A DNA stretch of 64,000 nt from Thermoplasmata archaeon (lineage in GTDB: Archaea > Thermoplasmatota > Thermoplasmata > Lutacidiplasmatales > UBA184), in NCBI GenBank assembly GCA_027306505.1, contig DAHUZP010000083.1, positions 35,735-99,734 on the forward strand, written 5' to 3'. Of this stretch, positions 51,296 to 61,884 are shown in pieces. A program made the position numbers and the translations under genes. Positions within the stretch are counted from its first letter, which is position 1. Every line of letters starts with the position of its first letter. A model generated the notes under the pieces. The model ran no database searches, was not told the origin of the DNA, and was given only the letters and a program-made list of their open reading frames with translations.

Positions 51296-51928
51296 TCACT
51301 CTGGCGGGTCGCCCCCTGCATCGGTCCGGGGCGTCCAGCCTTGGGCCAGGAGCCCTTCGAGCCGTGCCTTCACCCCGGGCCACTCGTCGTTGGTGAGGCT
51401 GTAGAAGACCGAGTCCCTGACGTGTCCATCGGGAAGGACGAGGTGCTTGCGGAAGACGCCCTCCCGTTTCGCCCCCAGGCGTTCGATCGCCTGCTGGGAG
51501 CGCAGGTTGCGCAGGTCGGTCTTGAGTTGCACGCGCAGACACCCCTCGGTCTCGAAAGCGTGCCGGAGCAGGAGGAACTTCGACTCGGTGTTGACCGGGG
51601 TCCTCCAGAGCCGAGGATCGATCCAGGTCCCTCCGATCTCCACTCCCCGATCGCTCCGGCGGATGTCGAGGAAGCGCGTCATGCCCACCGCGGTCCCGTG
51701 GGGCCGGTAGAAGATGGTGAACGGGAGGTCGAGGCCGGCCTCCTGGGACCGGAGGAGCTGGTCCACCAGCTCGGTCATGCTCTCATTGGAGACCCTGGCA
51801 CCGGTCCGCATGTAGGTCCAGATCCGGGGGTCCTTGCCCGCTGCGAGGAGCAGAGGCACGTGGTCCGTCGAGAGCGGTACCAGGGCGACCCATCTCCCTT
51901 GCAGGGTCACGGGTGGACGGAAGCTCAT
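51296..51928 (-). CDS. GNAT-family N-acetyltransferase (RimJ/RimL-like)
   Basis: A 210-residue acetyltransferase of the GNAT_3 type. It starts MSFRPPVTLQGRWVALVPLS and shows PFTIFYRPHGTAVGMTRFLDI, EIGGTWIDPRLWRTPVNTESK in the CoA-binding region, and RVQLKTDLRNLRSQQAIERLGAKREGVFRKH near the end, all typical of the RimJ/RimL-like group. An ATG six codons upstream (MGDAARM) is possible; much longer frames are antisense artefacts. Substrate unknown. Confidence 0.9.
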   Translation of the reverse strand: MSFRPPVTLQGRWVALVPLSTDHVPLLLAAGKDPRIWTYMRTGARVSNESMTELVDQLLRSQEAGLDLPFTIFYRPHGTAVGMTRFLDIRRSDRGVEIGGTWIDPRLWRTPVNTESKFLLLRHAFETEGCLRVQLKTDLRNLRSQQAIERLGAKREGVFRKHLVLPDGHVRDSVFYSLTNDEWPGVKARLEGLLAQGWTPRTDAGGDPPE

Positions 51929-52190
51929 CCTCGCGGCATCGCCCATCACGTGGGAGACCTCCAAGCTCCGAGGGCCGACGACCGGGACCGGGCCGGGACC
52001 AGCACCCTCACGACCGCGCCGGGCCCCGCCTGGGTCATCATCCGCAGCACCGACGGGCCTGTACAAGAAGCTCCAGGGAGGCCGTCGGGGGACCTTTCGT
52101 GGTTCATCGGGGAACCGGGGGCACGGGCCCCGGGTCGAAGAGGGGTGACCCTCCATCATCCCGGCCCCTCGCTCCGGCGCGCGCAGGTGC

Positions 52191-52198
52191 GTATAAGT
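52191..52198 (+). promoter_or_regulatory. TATA box before the TPR-like protein gene
   Basis: GTATAAGT, 24-31 bp before the GTG at 52222; fixes that GTG as a leaderless start. Confidence 0.55.
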
Positions 52199-52221
52199 AC
52201 GTGGTACGCCTCCACGACCAC

Positions 52222-53151
52222 GTGTCGTCGAGGAGGACCCGCTCCCCTGGCGCCTCCTTCCGGGGCTCCGCGACGGCCGCCCCCCGGGCCGCCTTTCCCC
52301 CCCGGGTCTCACCCCAGGGCCGCGCCCACTACGCAGGCGAACGGACCCTGCCCAGCCCTGCGCCCGTCGCCGTGCGACGCGCGACCCGCACCACCCCAGC
52401 CCAGCTCCCGGGCCTAGGCACAGGGCTCAACGTGGCCCGCGCGAGGGTGCGCGACGCACCCTGGGACGCGTCCCACTGGAGCGAGCTTGCAGACCTCCTG
52501 TTCCGCCGGGGTGACTTCGACCTCGCGGCCAAAGCCTACCGGCGCGTACAGGAGATCTATCTCGAGACCGGCCCCGCGAGCACCCGGGGTCGTCATGACC
52601 GACCTCGCGACGGGGTCCCCCACCGCGTGACGGACGGGTCGAGCACCTCCCGCATCACCCCCCCATCGCCGGCGAGCCGAACCCCCGTGCCGGAACCGCC
52701 CCTCGCGCCGCCGAGCGGGGAGCTCGCCCCCGGCCCCGCGTCGTCCCCCCCTACCGCCCCAGGCCCGACTTCCCTCACGCCGTCGGCACCCACCGAGGCC
52801 GTGCCCAAGGTCCCCATCCTCACGAGTACTACGGGGCAGACACGGGCGATCCGGTTGCCCGGCACCAACATCCTCGTTTCGGTGACCGGCTATGCGCCCT
52901 CCCCCTCGATCCTGCCTCCGCCCCGGAGGCTCCGGGCCAAGGAGGAGGAGGTCGAGGGCACCTTCGTCCTGGCGCCTCCACCGCCCTCCTCCTCCCCCTC
53001 CTCCTCGTCCGGAGGCTCCGGCCGCCGCCCGCCCTCTCGCGCTCCGCCCGGAGGCTCGGACGACAATGTCCGGGAAGTGCTCGAGCGCGACATGCAGCGC
53101 TTCCTTCGGATCTTCGAGCGCGCCAAGCCCGAGAACGGCACCAGGTCGTGA
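52222..53151 (+). CDS. hypothetical protein with a TPR-like unit and long disordered regions
   Basis: A 309-residue protein from a GTG placed by the TATA box. Residues 1-70 are basic and Ala/Pro-rich. A helix-turn-helix unit follows, DAPWDASHWSELADLLFRRG then FDLAAKAYRRVQEIYLETG, a typical single TPR. After 70 Pro/Ser-rich residues there is a small strand-rich segment (KVPILTSTTGQTRAIRLPGT, NILVSVTGYAP). The C-terminus has another disordered stretch and a terminal helix NVREVLERDMQRFLRIFERA. Family not recognised. Its coding nature is supported by the promoter and the TPR. Confidence 0.6.
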   Translation: MSSRRTRSPGASFRGSATAAPRAAFPPRVSPQGRAHYAGERTLPSPAPVAVRRATRTTPAQLPGLGTGLNVARARVRDAPWDASHWSELADLLFRRGDFDLAAKAYRRVQEIYLETGPASTRGRHDRPRDGVPHRVTDGSSTSRITPPSPASRTPVPEPPLAPPSGELAPGPASSPPTAPGPTSLTPSAPTEAVPKVPILTSTTGQTRAIRLPGTNILVSVTGYAPSPSILPPPRRLRAKEEEVEGTFVLAPPPPSSSPSSSSGGSGRRPPSRAPPGGSDDNVREVLERDMQRFLRIFERAKPENGTRS

Positions 53152-53182
53152 TCCCCCGGGGAGCCGGACGTGGGCCCGCCGG

Positions 53183-53190
53183 TCTTATCC
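53183..53190 (+). promoter_or_regulatory. TATA-like element before the DUF1684 gene
   Basis: TCTTATCC, 30-37 bp before the ATG at 53220. Confidence 0.45.
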
Positions 53191-53219
53191 CCTGGAGCCG
53201 GTCGGCCCCGGGTCCTCCG

Positions 53220-53963
53220 ATGACGCCCCGCAAACCGTCGAGCCGGCCATCGCGACGCGGTGGCAGGTCCGCTCCAGCGCGCCGTCCCCGCGCCCCGAAA
53301 GCCCCCGCCCCCCTTGCCCCGGCCTACGTGGAGGGGCTGCAGAAGAACCGGGAGCTCAAGGACCGGTTCATGGCGACCCAACCGCAGAGCCCCTTCTCGG
53401 AGGCCAACCTCCCGTTCCACGGCCTACGCTACTACCCGATCGATCCCTCCTGGGCCGTCCTCGCCCGGTTCCGTGAGGCCCCGGAGTCGAAGGAGGTCTG
53501 GTTGCGCACGAGCCAGGACGGGCACGCGTCAATGCGGAAGCTCGGCGTGCTGGAGTTCCACCACGGAGGGAGGGTCCACAAGCTCTCGCTCTTCCACGCA
53601 GGGCCCCAGGCGGGGAACGTCGCCTTCGTGCCCTTCCGCGATCTCACCAGCGGCCAGGAGAGCTACGGCCCCGGGCGCTACCTGAACCTCGAGCTCAAGG
53701 AGGGGAGTGAGTACACTCTCGACTTCAACGAGGCGTTCAACCCCTACTGCGCCTACACCTCCGGCTACGAGTGCCCGTTCCCTCCGGTGGAGAACGACCT
53801 GGCCGTCGCGGTGAAGGCAGGGGAGATGGTCTACGATCCGCAGAACAACCCCGCCTCCCCCCAGGAGGCGATCCGGTTGCTGACCGTGCGCTTCCGAGAG
53901 CGCCTGGAATCCCGCAAGAAAGCGAACGCAGGAGCACGCAGCGCCGAAGTCTCGGAGGTTTGA
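53220..53963 (+). CDS. DUF1684 family protein
   Basis: A 247-residue protein. After a basic Pro/Ala-rich tail of about 30 residues the DUF1684 domain begins (ELKDRFMATQPQSPF), with YYPIDPSWAVLARF, then FVPFRDLTSGQESYGPGRYL and the hallmark LDFNEAFNPYCAYTSGYECPFPP. No enzymatic activity is established for the family. The signal peptide often found in bacterial members is absent. Followed by the SDR gene after 6 bp, so the two are cotranscribed. Confidence 0.92.
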   Translation: MTPRKPSSRPSRRGGRSAPARRPRAPKAPAPLAPAYVEGLQKNRELKDRFMATQPQSPFSEANLPFHGLRYYPIDPSWAVLARFREAPESKEVWLRTSQDGHASMRKLGVLEFHHGGRVHKLSLFHAGPQAGNVAFVPFRDLTSGQESYGPGRYLNLELKEGSEYTLDFNEAFNPYCAYTSGYECPFPPVENDLAVAVKAGEMVYDPQNNPASPQEAIRLLTVRFRERLESRKKANAGARSAEVSEV

Positions 53964-53969
53964 GGAGAC

Positions 53970-54776
53970 ATGGTCGGACCGACCACGACCCCAGGCCCCG
54001 CCGCCGGCACCCCAAGCTCCCGGCCCCCATCCTACCAGCTCCCCCCGAACAAGGCCATCATCGTGACCGGAGGGGCGAGCGGGATCGGGCTCGCGGTGAC
54101 CCAGCTCCTTCTGTCGGAAGGGGCGTCGGTCGCGGTCCTGGACCGCGACGAGGCGGCCTTGGGCCGGCTCGCCGCCACCCAGACCCCGGGCCGGGTCCAC
54201 ACACAGAGCGTCAACGTCGCGGACCCGAAGGCCGTGGAGAGCGCGGTGGACCGGGCCGCGAAGGAGCTGGGGCCGCTGTGGGGTCTCGTCACCTGCGCAG
54301 GTATCGTCCGGGACAAGACGCTGCTCAAGATGTCCGACGAGGATTGGAGGGCGGTCGTGGACGTGAACCTCTCCGGGACCTTCTACGCCCTCCGCTCGGC
54401 GGCTCATCGGCTGAAGGACCAGAAGGAGGGGCGGATCGTCGCCATCGCCTCCATCGTCGGCCTTCGCGGAGGGTTCGGACAAGCGAACTACGCGGCGAGC
54501 AAGGCCGGGGTCATTGGTCTGGTGGAGACCGCGGCCCGGGAGCTCGGACGCTTCGGGATCACCGTGAACGCGATCGCCCCGGGGTTCGTGCGGACCCCCA
54601 TGACGGCGGCCTACGGGGAGACCCTGGAGGAGGCCTGCAAGGCGGAGAGCCCCATGGGGACCGTCTGCGAGCCTTCGGACATCGCCCGTACCGTGCGCTA
54701 CCTGCTGGCCCCTGAGGCGTCCCATATCACCGGGGTGGTGCTCCGGGTGGATGGGGGCCAGGCAATCGGGGCCTGA
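53970..54776 (+). CDS. short-chain dehydrogenase/reductase (FabG-like)
   Basis: NAD(P)-dependent oxidoreductase of the classical SDR family (268 residues). The cofactor motif TGGASGIG is near residue 34, with Asp at the end of strand 2 (VAVLDRDE), which favours NAD. TCAG replaces NNAG in the middle, the catalytic Ser is in IVAIASIVG, and YAASK carries the catalytic Tyr and Lys. APGFVRTPM and the C-terminal TGVVLRVDGGQ complete the fold. The first 27 residues are a Pro/Thr-rich tail. It follows the DUF1684 gene by 6 bp. Substrate cannot be told. Confidence 0.94.
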   Translation: MVGPTTTPGPAAGTPSSRPPSYQLPPNKAIIVTGGASGIGLAVTQLLLSEGASVAVLDRDEAALGRLAATQTPGRVHTQSVNVADPKAVESAVDRAAKELGPLWGLVTCAGIVRDKTLLKMSDEDWRAVVDVNLSGTFYALRSAAHRLKDQKEGRIVAIASIVGLRGGFGQANYAASKAGVIGLVETAARELGRFGITVNAIAPGFVRTPMTAAYGETLEEACKAESPMGTVCEPSDIARTVRYLLAPEASHITGVVLRVDGGQAIGA

Positions 54777-55114
54777 AGGTGCGAGGTTTTCGGCGAGCGG
54801 ACCCCCTCTCAGGTCCATCGCTCGCGATGAGGGACCCGGAACAGGCCCCGGTCAGGCCCGGCCACAAGGGTCCCACGGGAAGGGCACCTGGCACTCGATG
54901 ACCAAGTGACCGAGGTCCTTCCCGTCCTCCAAGCAGGGACCGGCCGCTCGGCGCGCGATCTCGACGCTCAGGTCTTGCTGGTCCACCACACCTACGGCCC
55001 CATCAACGGGGAACTCACGGACGAAGGCGGCCGCTCCGAACGTCACCCCGAAGAACCTCCGGCAGTGACCTGGAGGCCCCTCCGGATTATCTATGGGATG
55101 CCCTGCCCACCACC
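54777..55114. other. 338-bp gap with one doubtful small ORF
   Basis: No clear gene. On the minus strand 54852-55046 encodes 64 residues from a GTG (VREFPVDGAVGVVDQQDL, ending CGRA) with a plausible mix of residues, and an AT-rich patch (AGATAAT) lies about 40 bp before it; it may be a small protein or the remnant of one. The right edge holds the RNase Z promoter. Confidence 0.3.
55086..55093 (+). promoter_or_regulatory. TATA-like element before RNase Z
   Basis: ATTATCTA, 22-29 bp before the GTG at 55115. Confidence 0.45.
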
Positions 55115-56020
55115 GTGCAGCTCACCTTCCTGGGGACCGCGGGCTCCTGGCCGACGCGCGACCGGAGCGCGAGCGCCATCGCGCTCGACATGGAGCAGGA
55201 GGTGGTCCTGCTCGACTGCGGGGAGGGGACCCAACGGCAGTTCTTCCAGAGCCCGGTCTCGTTCATGCGGGTGCGGCGGATCTTCCTCTCCCACTTCCAC
55301 GGGGACCACTTCCTCGGGATCCCGGGGCTCGTCCAGAGCATGTGCCTCAACAACCGGACCGAGCCGCTCGACATCTACGGGCCCCGGGACACCCGGAAGT
55401 TCGTCGACATGATGCTCTCCCTGGGGTACTTCACCCAGAAGTTCCCCGTGGCCGCCCACGAGCTCTCCCCGGGAGATTCGGTGGACCTGGGAGGGTACAC
55501 CGTGCGCACCGCCCGGGCCCGTCACAGCGTACCCACCCTCGCCGTGCGCGTGGAGGAGAAGATGAAGCGCGGGCGGTTCGACGGTGAGAAGGCCCGCGGC
55601 ATGGGGATCAAGGGGCGGGACTTCGCGACGCTCGAGGAGGGACGGAACGTGACCGTCGCGAACGGCACTGTCGTGACCCCGGCGATGGTGATGGGGCCCC
55701 CACGGGCCGGCCGCTCGGTGGTCTACTCGGGGGACAGTGCCCCCGAGGCCGAGATCGTCCGCCTGGCCAAGGGCGCGGACATCCTGATCCACGAGTCGAC
55801 CGGAGGGACGGAGGTGGAGAAGGAAATGAACGAGTGGGGCCACTCCACCGCCCGCCAGGCCGCTCTCGCGGCGAAGGAGGCGGAGGTGGGGACCCTCTAC
55901 TTGACCCACTTCTCCTCCCGATACCCGGATACCTCTCCTCTCGAGCTGGAGGCCCGGGAGGCCTTCGCGGCCTCGAAGGCCGCCAAGGACCTGCTGAGCG
56001 AGCTCGTGCGGCAGCGATAG
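55115..56020 (+). CDS. rnz: ribonuclease Z (tRNA 3'-endonuclease)
   Basis: Metallo-beta-lactamase nuclease that trims tRNA 3' trailers. The 301-residue short form (tRNase Z-S) is seen: start MQLTFLGTAGSWPT, metal motif SHFHGDHFLGIPGL (HxHxDH near 63-68), RARHSVPTLAVRVEE, and in the C-terminal half VVYSGDSAPEAE, LIHESTGG, WGHSTARQAA and LTHFSSRY for the remaining metal ligands. Starts at a GTG placed by the TATA-like element. Followed by hutI after 10 bp. Confidence 0.96.
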   Translation: MQLTFLGTAGSWPTRDRSASAIALDMEQEVVLLDCGEGTQRQFFQSPVSFMRVRRIFLSHFHGDHFLGIPGLVQSMCLNNRTEPLDIYGPRDTRKFVDMMLSLGYFTQKFPVAAHELSPGDSVDLGGYTVRTARARHSVPTLAVRVEEKMKRGRFDGEKARGMGIKGRDFATLEEGRNVTVANGTVVTPAMVMGPPRAGRSVVYSGDSAPEAEIVRLAKGADILIHESTGGTEVEKEMNEWGHSTARQAALAAKEAEVGTLYLTHFSSRYPDTSPLELEAREAFAASKAAKDLLSELVRQR

Positions 56021-56030
56021 AGGGGTTCGG

Positions 56031-57341
56031 ATGACCCCCGCGAGTGCTCCGACCGTCCCCCGGGCGGACCTCCTTCTCACCGGCCTCTCCGAGGTCGCGA
56101 CGCTCGCCGGACCTCCTGGACCCCGGAGCGGCCTGGCCCTGGGGGAGCTCGGCGTGCTGGAGGACGCCGCCATCGCTATCGATGGCGGACGGATCTCGTG
56201 GATCGGCCCGGAGCGGCGCCTCCGCCGGGAGGTCCGCGTCCGTCCCGGCGCGCGGCACCGCTCCTTCTCAGGGGGTATCGCGCTTCCCGGGTTCGTTGAC
56301 GCCCACACCCACGTGCTATTCGCCGGTAGCCGGGAGAGCGAGATCGGTCGGAAGGTCCAGGGCGAAAGCTACCTCTCCATCGCCCGCTCGGGTGGGGGTC
56401 TCTACCGAACCGTCCGCGATACCCGCGCCGCCTCCCCAAGCCGGCTCTTCGAGGAGGCCCTCGCGCGTCTCGAGAGGATGCGCGCCTGGGGGACCACGAC
56501 GGTCGAGGTGAAGAGCGGCTACTGCCTCGACCTCGAGGGGGAGCTCAAGCTCCTGCGCCTCGTCCCCTCGCTCGCCCGGGCGACCGGTCTGACCCTCGTC
56601 CCGACCTATCTCGGCGGTCACGCCTACCCTCCCCACACGTCGGGGCACGAGAGCTACCTGCGGCTCATGGAGCGGAAGGTCATCCCCCGCGTGGCCCGAG
56701 AGGGACTCGCGCGGTTCTGCGACGTCTTCTGCGAGAAGGGGTTCTTCTCGGCCCGGGAGAGCGAGCGGTTGCTCCGGGTGGGTCTACGGCACGGACTGGG
56801 AGCGAAGATCCACGCCGACGAGTTCTCGGTCACCGGTGGTGCCGAGGTGGCGGCGCGTCTGCACGCGACCTCGGCCGACCATCTCCTCGAGACGCCTCCA
56901 CGCGCCCGCGAGGCCCTCGCCAGGGCGGGGGTCGTCGCGGTCCTCCTCCCGGTGACCCCGCTCGCCTCGCTCGCGGACTCCAGGTCCCTCGGTAGGGAGA
57001 TGGCCGACCAAGGCGTCGCGGTGGCCCTGGGGTCCGACCTTTCCCCCAATTCCTGGGTCGAGTCGATGCCGATGGTGCTAGGGCACGCGGTCCACGGGGG
57101 ACGGCTCACTCCCTCCGAGGCGATCGTGGCCGCGACGGTGAATGCGGCCCACGCGATCGGGCTCGGCGGTGTCGCCGGCGAGCTCGCCCCGGGCCGCCGG
57201 GCGGACGTGGTCGTTTTCGACCTGCCGGGGGCGGAGCACCTTGCCTACCGGTGGGGCACGCTCCCCCCGAAGGCGGTGTTCCTCGTGGGCCGCGATGTCC
57301 TCGAAGGTCGCTCCGGATACCGGCGCGGGTCCCGCCGGTGA
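56031..57341 (+). CDS. hutI: imidazolonepropionase
   Basis: Zinc or iron amidohydrolase that opens 4-imidazolone-5-propionate to N-formimino-glutamate in histidine degradation (436 residues). Key parts are GFVDAHTHVLFAGSRESEI (HxH metal ligands), SGGGLYRTVRDTR, TTTVEVKSGYCLD, PTYLGGHAYPP, KIHADEFSVTGGAEVAA, SADHLLETP and GSDLSPNSWVESMPM with the catalytic Asp. It follows rnz by 10 bp with a possible shared message. No hutH, hutU or hutG is present in the window, so the pathway is either scattered or the enzyme acts on a related ring. Confidence 0.92.
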   Translation: MTPASAPTVPRADLLLTGLSEVATLAGPPGPRSGLALGELGVLEDAAIAIDGGRISWIGPERRLRREVRVRPGARHRSFSGGIALPGFVDAHTHVLFAGSRESEIGRKVQGESYLSIARSGGGLYRTVRDTRAASPSRLFEEALARLERMRAWGTTTVEVKSGYCLDLEGELKLLRLVPSLARATGLTLVPTYLGGHAYPPHTSGHESYLRLMERKVIPRVAREGLARFCDVFCEKGFFSARESERLLRVGLRHGLGAKIHADEFSVTGGAEVAARLHATSADHLLETPPRAREALARAGVVAVLLPVTPLASLADSRSLGREMADQGVAVALGSDLSPNSWVESMPMVLGHAVHGGRLTPSEAIVAATVNAAHAIGLGGVAGELAPGRRADVVVFDLPGAEHLAYRWGTLPPKAVFLVGRDVLEGRSGYRRGSRR

Positions 57342-57474
57342 CGGAGGATCCGACCGACCACCGCCGTGGGATACCGGGGTCACCTCCTCGGACGGGCGGC
57401 CCCCACGGTGTCGTCCCGGCCTGCGATTCTCGCCGAGAAAGCCCGGATTCTCTCTCGGAGGCTCGAGAGAGATA

Positions 57475-57482
57475 TTGATATA
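57475..57482 (+). promoter_or_regulatory. TATA-like element before the 71-aa protein
   Basis: TTGATATA within an AT-rich stretch (57469-57492), 36-43 bp before the ATG at 57518. Confidence 0.5.
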
Positions 57483-57517
57483 CTCGAGATTTCCTCCTCG
57501 GCTCGGGGGCAACCTCA

Positions 57518-57733
57518 ATGGCGGAACGAATCGGCAAGGAACAGATCAAGCGAGAGAAGGGATACCTGTACTACCTCGGCAAGGACGGGTACATCTGGAA
57601 GACGCCCACGAAGCTCAACAAGTCCGGCCGCAAGGCGAAGGTCGGCAGCGAGAAGATCCAGCGCGAGGACGGCTACATGTACTTCCTCGACAAGAAGGGG
57701 TACGTGGCTCGCGCCAAGATGAAGAACGCCTGA
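57518..57733 (+). CDS. 71-residue basic protein built of two repeats
   Basis: A small Lys-rich, Tyr-rich protein made of an internal duplication with a 37-residue offset. Repeat 1 is EQIKREKGYLYYLGKDGYIW (8-27) and repeat 2 is EKIQREDGYMYFLDKKGYVA (45-64), joined by TPTKLNKSGRKAKVGS; both end with a basic tail. The conserved positions I, RE, GY, Y, L, K, GY suggest two identical beta-hairpin units. No known motif is recognised, and I recall only uncharacterised relatives. Its own AT-rich promoter and clean composition make it a confident gene. A nucleic-acid-binding role is a guess from charge and aromatic content. Confidence 0.85.
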   Translation: MAERIGKEQIKREKGYLYYLGKDGYIWKTPTKLNKSGRKAKVGSEKIQREDGYMYFLDKKGYVARAKMKNA

Positions 57734-57753
57734 ACGTCCTTCGAACACCTTCG

Positions 57754-57781
57754 CTCCCCCGGGGTTAGTCCCCCGGGGGAG
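57754..57781. terminator. perfect GC hairpin between convergent genes
   Basis: An exact 11-bp inverted repeat, CTCCCCCGGGG at 57754-57764 and its complement at 57771-57781, with a 6-base loop that contains the OsmC stop codon. It lies 21 bp after the 71-aa gene and at the very end of the OsmC gene, so it could protect or end both transcripts. There is no T-run, so classical intrinsic termination is not implied. Confidence 0.4.
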
Positions 57782-58457
57782 CCCGATCGCCCTTCCCCTT
57801 GGATCTCTGATGAGGCATGTGCGGGCCTGGGGGCCCGAGGGTCATCGAGGAGGGGCAACCTCTCGAGCGACCGTGGGCCCGGAAGAGAACGGGGAAGTTC
57901 AGAGAGCGGGCGACGTAGCACAGTCGATGGGTCCCCTCGTGGAGGCGACGGGCGAGCTCCTCTTCGCCTTCGGAGATCACGACCTTGGGCCGGAGCGTCG
58001 CACCGGTGAACTGCCCTCCCCCCTCCGGATCGAGCGCGAGCGCGCCCTCGTCCTTCTCCTCGTAGGAGGTCCCCGCGATCCCCCTGGTGGAGCACCGATG
58101 GAGGTACCACGACATGTGGCAGGAGGAGAGGGAGGTCACGAGGAGCTCGTCGGGACCGTGTCTCGTCACATCGCTTCGTGGGCCATGTCCTGTCCTGGCG
58201 AGGATCGGCGCCCTCCCCGTGGACCCGATCGTGTGGTCCCGGCCGTACCCCCCGTACTCCCGGGTCCCCTCCCCGAGGTGGCCGGTCCAACGGATGGTCG
58301 CGCGATGGAGGTGCGTCCGATCCGTGCGGACTGGGTGGGGTCGAACAGGGTAAGGGTGCTCGCCAAAGTTCTCAGGGGGCCCCTTCGATGACCTCGGTGC
58401 GCTCGTTGTGCGGGGGCGCGTCCTTCCTCTCGGCCGGCTCCGGGTGCCCTTGGCCAC
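57765..58457 (-). CDS. OsmC family protein (start uncertain)
   Basis: Peroxide- or thiol-handling protein of the OsmC/YhfA group. Recognisable parts are TIRWTGHLGEGTREYGGYGR, HGPDELLVTSLSSCHMSWYLH with the first redox Cys, GGGQFTGATLRPKV, and THRLCYVARSLNFPV with the second Cys. The homologous region occupies about 57800-58310. No ATG, GTG or TTG exists in frame between there and the end of the upstream gene; the nearest standard start is the GTG at 58457, which would overlap the membrane-protein gene by 86 bp and add 50 basic residues. A rare start codon or a small sequence error near 58320-58370 is possible. Confidence 0.8.
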   Translation of the reverse strand: MAKGTRSRPRGRTRPRTTSAPRSSKGPPENFGEHPYPVRPHPVRTDRTHLHRATIRWTGHLGEGTREYGGYGRDHTIGSTGRAPILARTGHGPRSDVTRHGPDELLVTSLSSCHMSWYLHRCSTRGIAGTSYEEKDEGALALDPEGGGQFTGATLRPKVVISEGEEELARRLHEGTHRLCYVARSLNFPVLFRAHGRSRGCPSSMTLGPPGPHMPHQRSKGKGDRAPPGD

Positions 58458-58731
58458 CCTGGTCGTCCGCGGCGCGGGCCCCTCCGCCCGGGTGACGGAT
58501 CGCGGCGACGACCCCGGCCAGGAGCAGGCCGAGTCCCCCCACGGCGATGGCGATCCCGAAGAAGAGGGGCCAGGGGTCGGGGTTCTGGTAGCAGAGGTCC
58601 GGGCTGGGAGGGTCGTGCACGCACGTCGTCGAGTTGAACGTGCCCAGGTCCTGGACCACGAGGAGGGCGGACCCCACGGTCACCAAGGCCACCGACAGGA
58701 CGAGCAGCCGGCGGGAGGGCCACCTCGACAT
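58372..58731 (-). CDS. small two-helix membrane protein
   Basis: A 119-residue protein. Helix 1 at about 7-27 (RRLLVLSVALVTVGSALLVV), an extracytoplasmic loop with two Cys (TTCVHD, DLCYQN) that may form a disulfide, helix 2 at about 53-77 (LFFGIAIAVGGLGLLLAGVV), then a charged cytoplasmic tail of 40 residues. Family not recognised. It is directly upstream of the OsmC gene on the same strand. Confidence 0.7.
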   Translation of the reverse strand: MSRWPSRRLLVLSVALVTVGSALLVVQDLGTFNSTTCVHDPPSPDLCYQNPDPWPLFFGIAIAVGGLGLLLAGVVAAIRHPGGGARAADDQGGQGHPEPAERKDAPPHNERTEVIEGAP

Positions 58732-58999
58732 CGTCGAGGGTACGATGCGCGGGCCCAGTTGAACCCTCGGGGCTCTGCCCGGGGAGGCCGGAGAGCCGCG
58801 GCGTTCCTCCGGAACGCTCCGCGCATGTCAGGCCGGACGCTCGACGGACGATAGTTTATCACCCCGAATCCCGCTAAGGAGGGTCGCTTGGTTTGACGGG
58901 ACCCGGGAACGGGCGCCATCGAGGCCGGCGCTCGCTCGAGGCGCATCCAGCGTCGCTGCCGCGCGCGGTACACGGCTCGCTCGCGGATCATGTGCGGGG

Positions 59000-59007
59000 C
59001 CTTTATG
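59000..59007 (+). promoter_or_regulatory. TATA-like element for the ribonucleotide reductase gene
   Basis: CCTTTATG, about 75 bp before the ATG, giving a predicted leader of roughly 45-50 nt; this is longer than for most genes here. Confidence 0.45.
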
Positions 59008-59066
59008 TGTCACCCGCCTTGCAGGGACCCTATCTCAGCAAGTTTGGGTCCGTCCCACCGAGAATC

Positions 59067-59074
59067 TGGAGGTA
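59067..59074 (+). promoter_or_regulatory. strong Shine-Dalgarno of the ribonucleotide reductase gene
   Basis: TGGAGGTA with 5 bp to the ATG at 59080; it selects this start over upstream in-frame codons. Confidence 0.65.
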
Positions 59075-59079
59075 AAATC

Positions 59080-61857
<2,778 letters not shown>

Positions 61858-61884
61858 GCGGACCCTCAGGCCTAGCGACCGGGT

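Larger units (their letters stand above)
58732..59079 (+). other. 348-bp non-coding region upstream of ribonucleotide reductase
   Basis: No convincing gene. It contains an isolated TATA-like GTTTATCA at 58854-58861 on plus with no good ORF behind it (a TTG-started 60-codon frame at 58893 has poor composition), followed by about 110 GC-rich bases able to form several short hairpins; this could be a small RNA or an unused promoter. The nrdJ promoter and ribosome-binding site lie at its right end. Confidence 0.35.

Noticed and set aside
58893..59075. TTG-started 60-codon frame upstream of nrdJ
   Set aside because: Poor amino-acid composition, no ribosome-binding site, and it overlaps the nrdJ promoter and leader.
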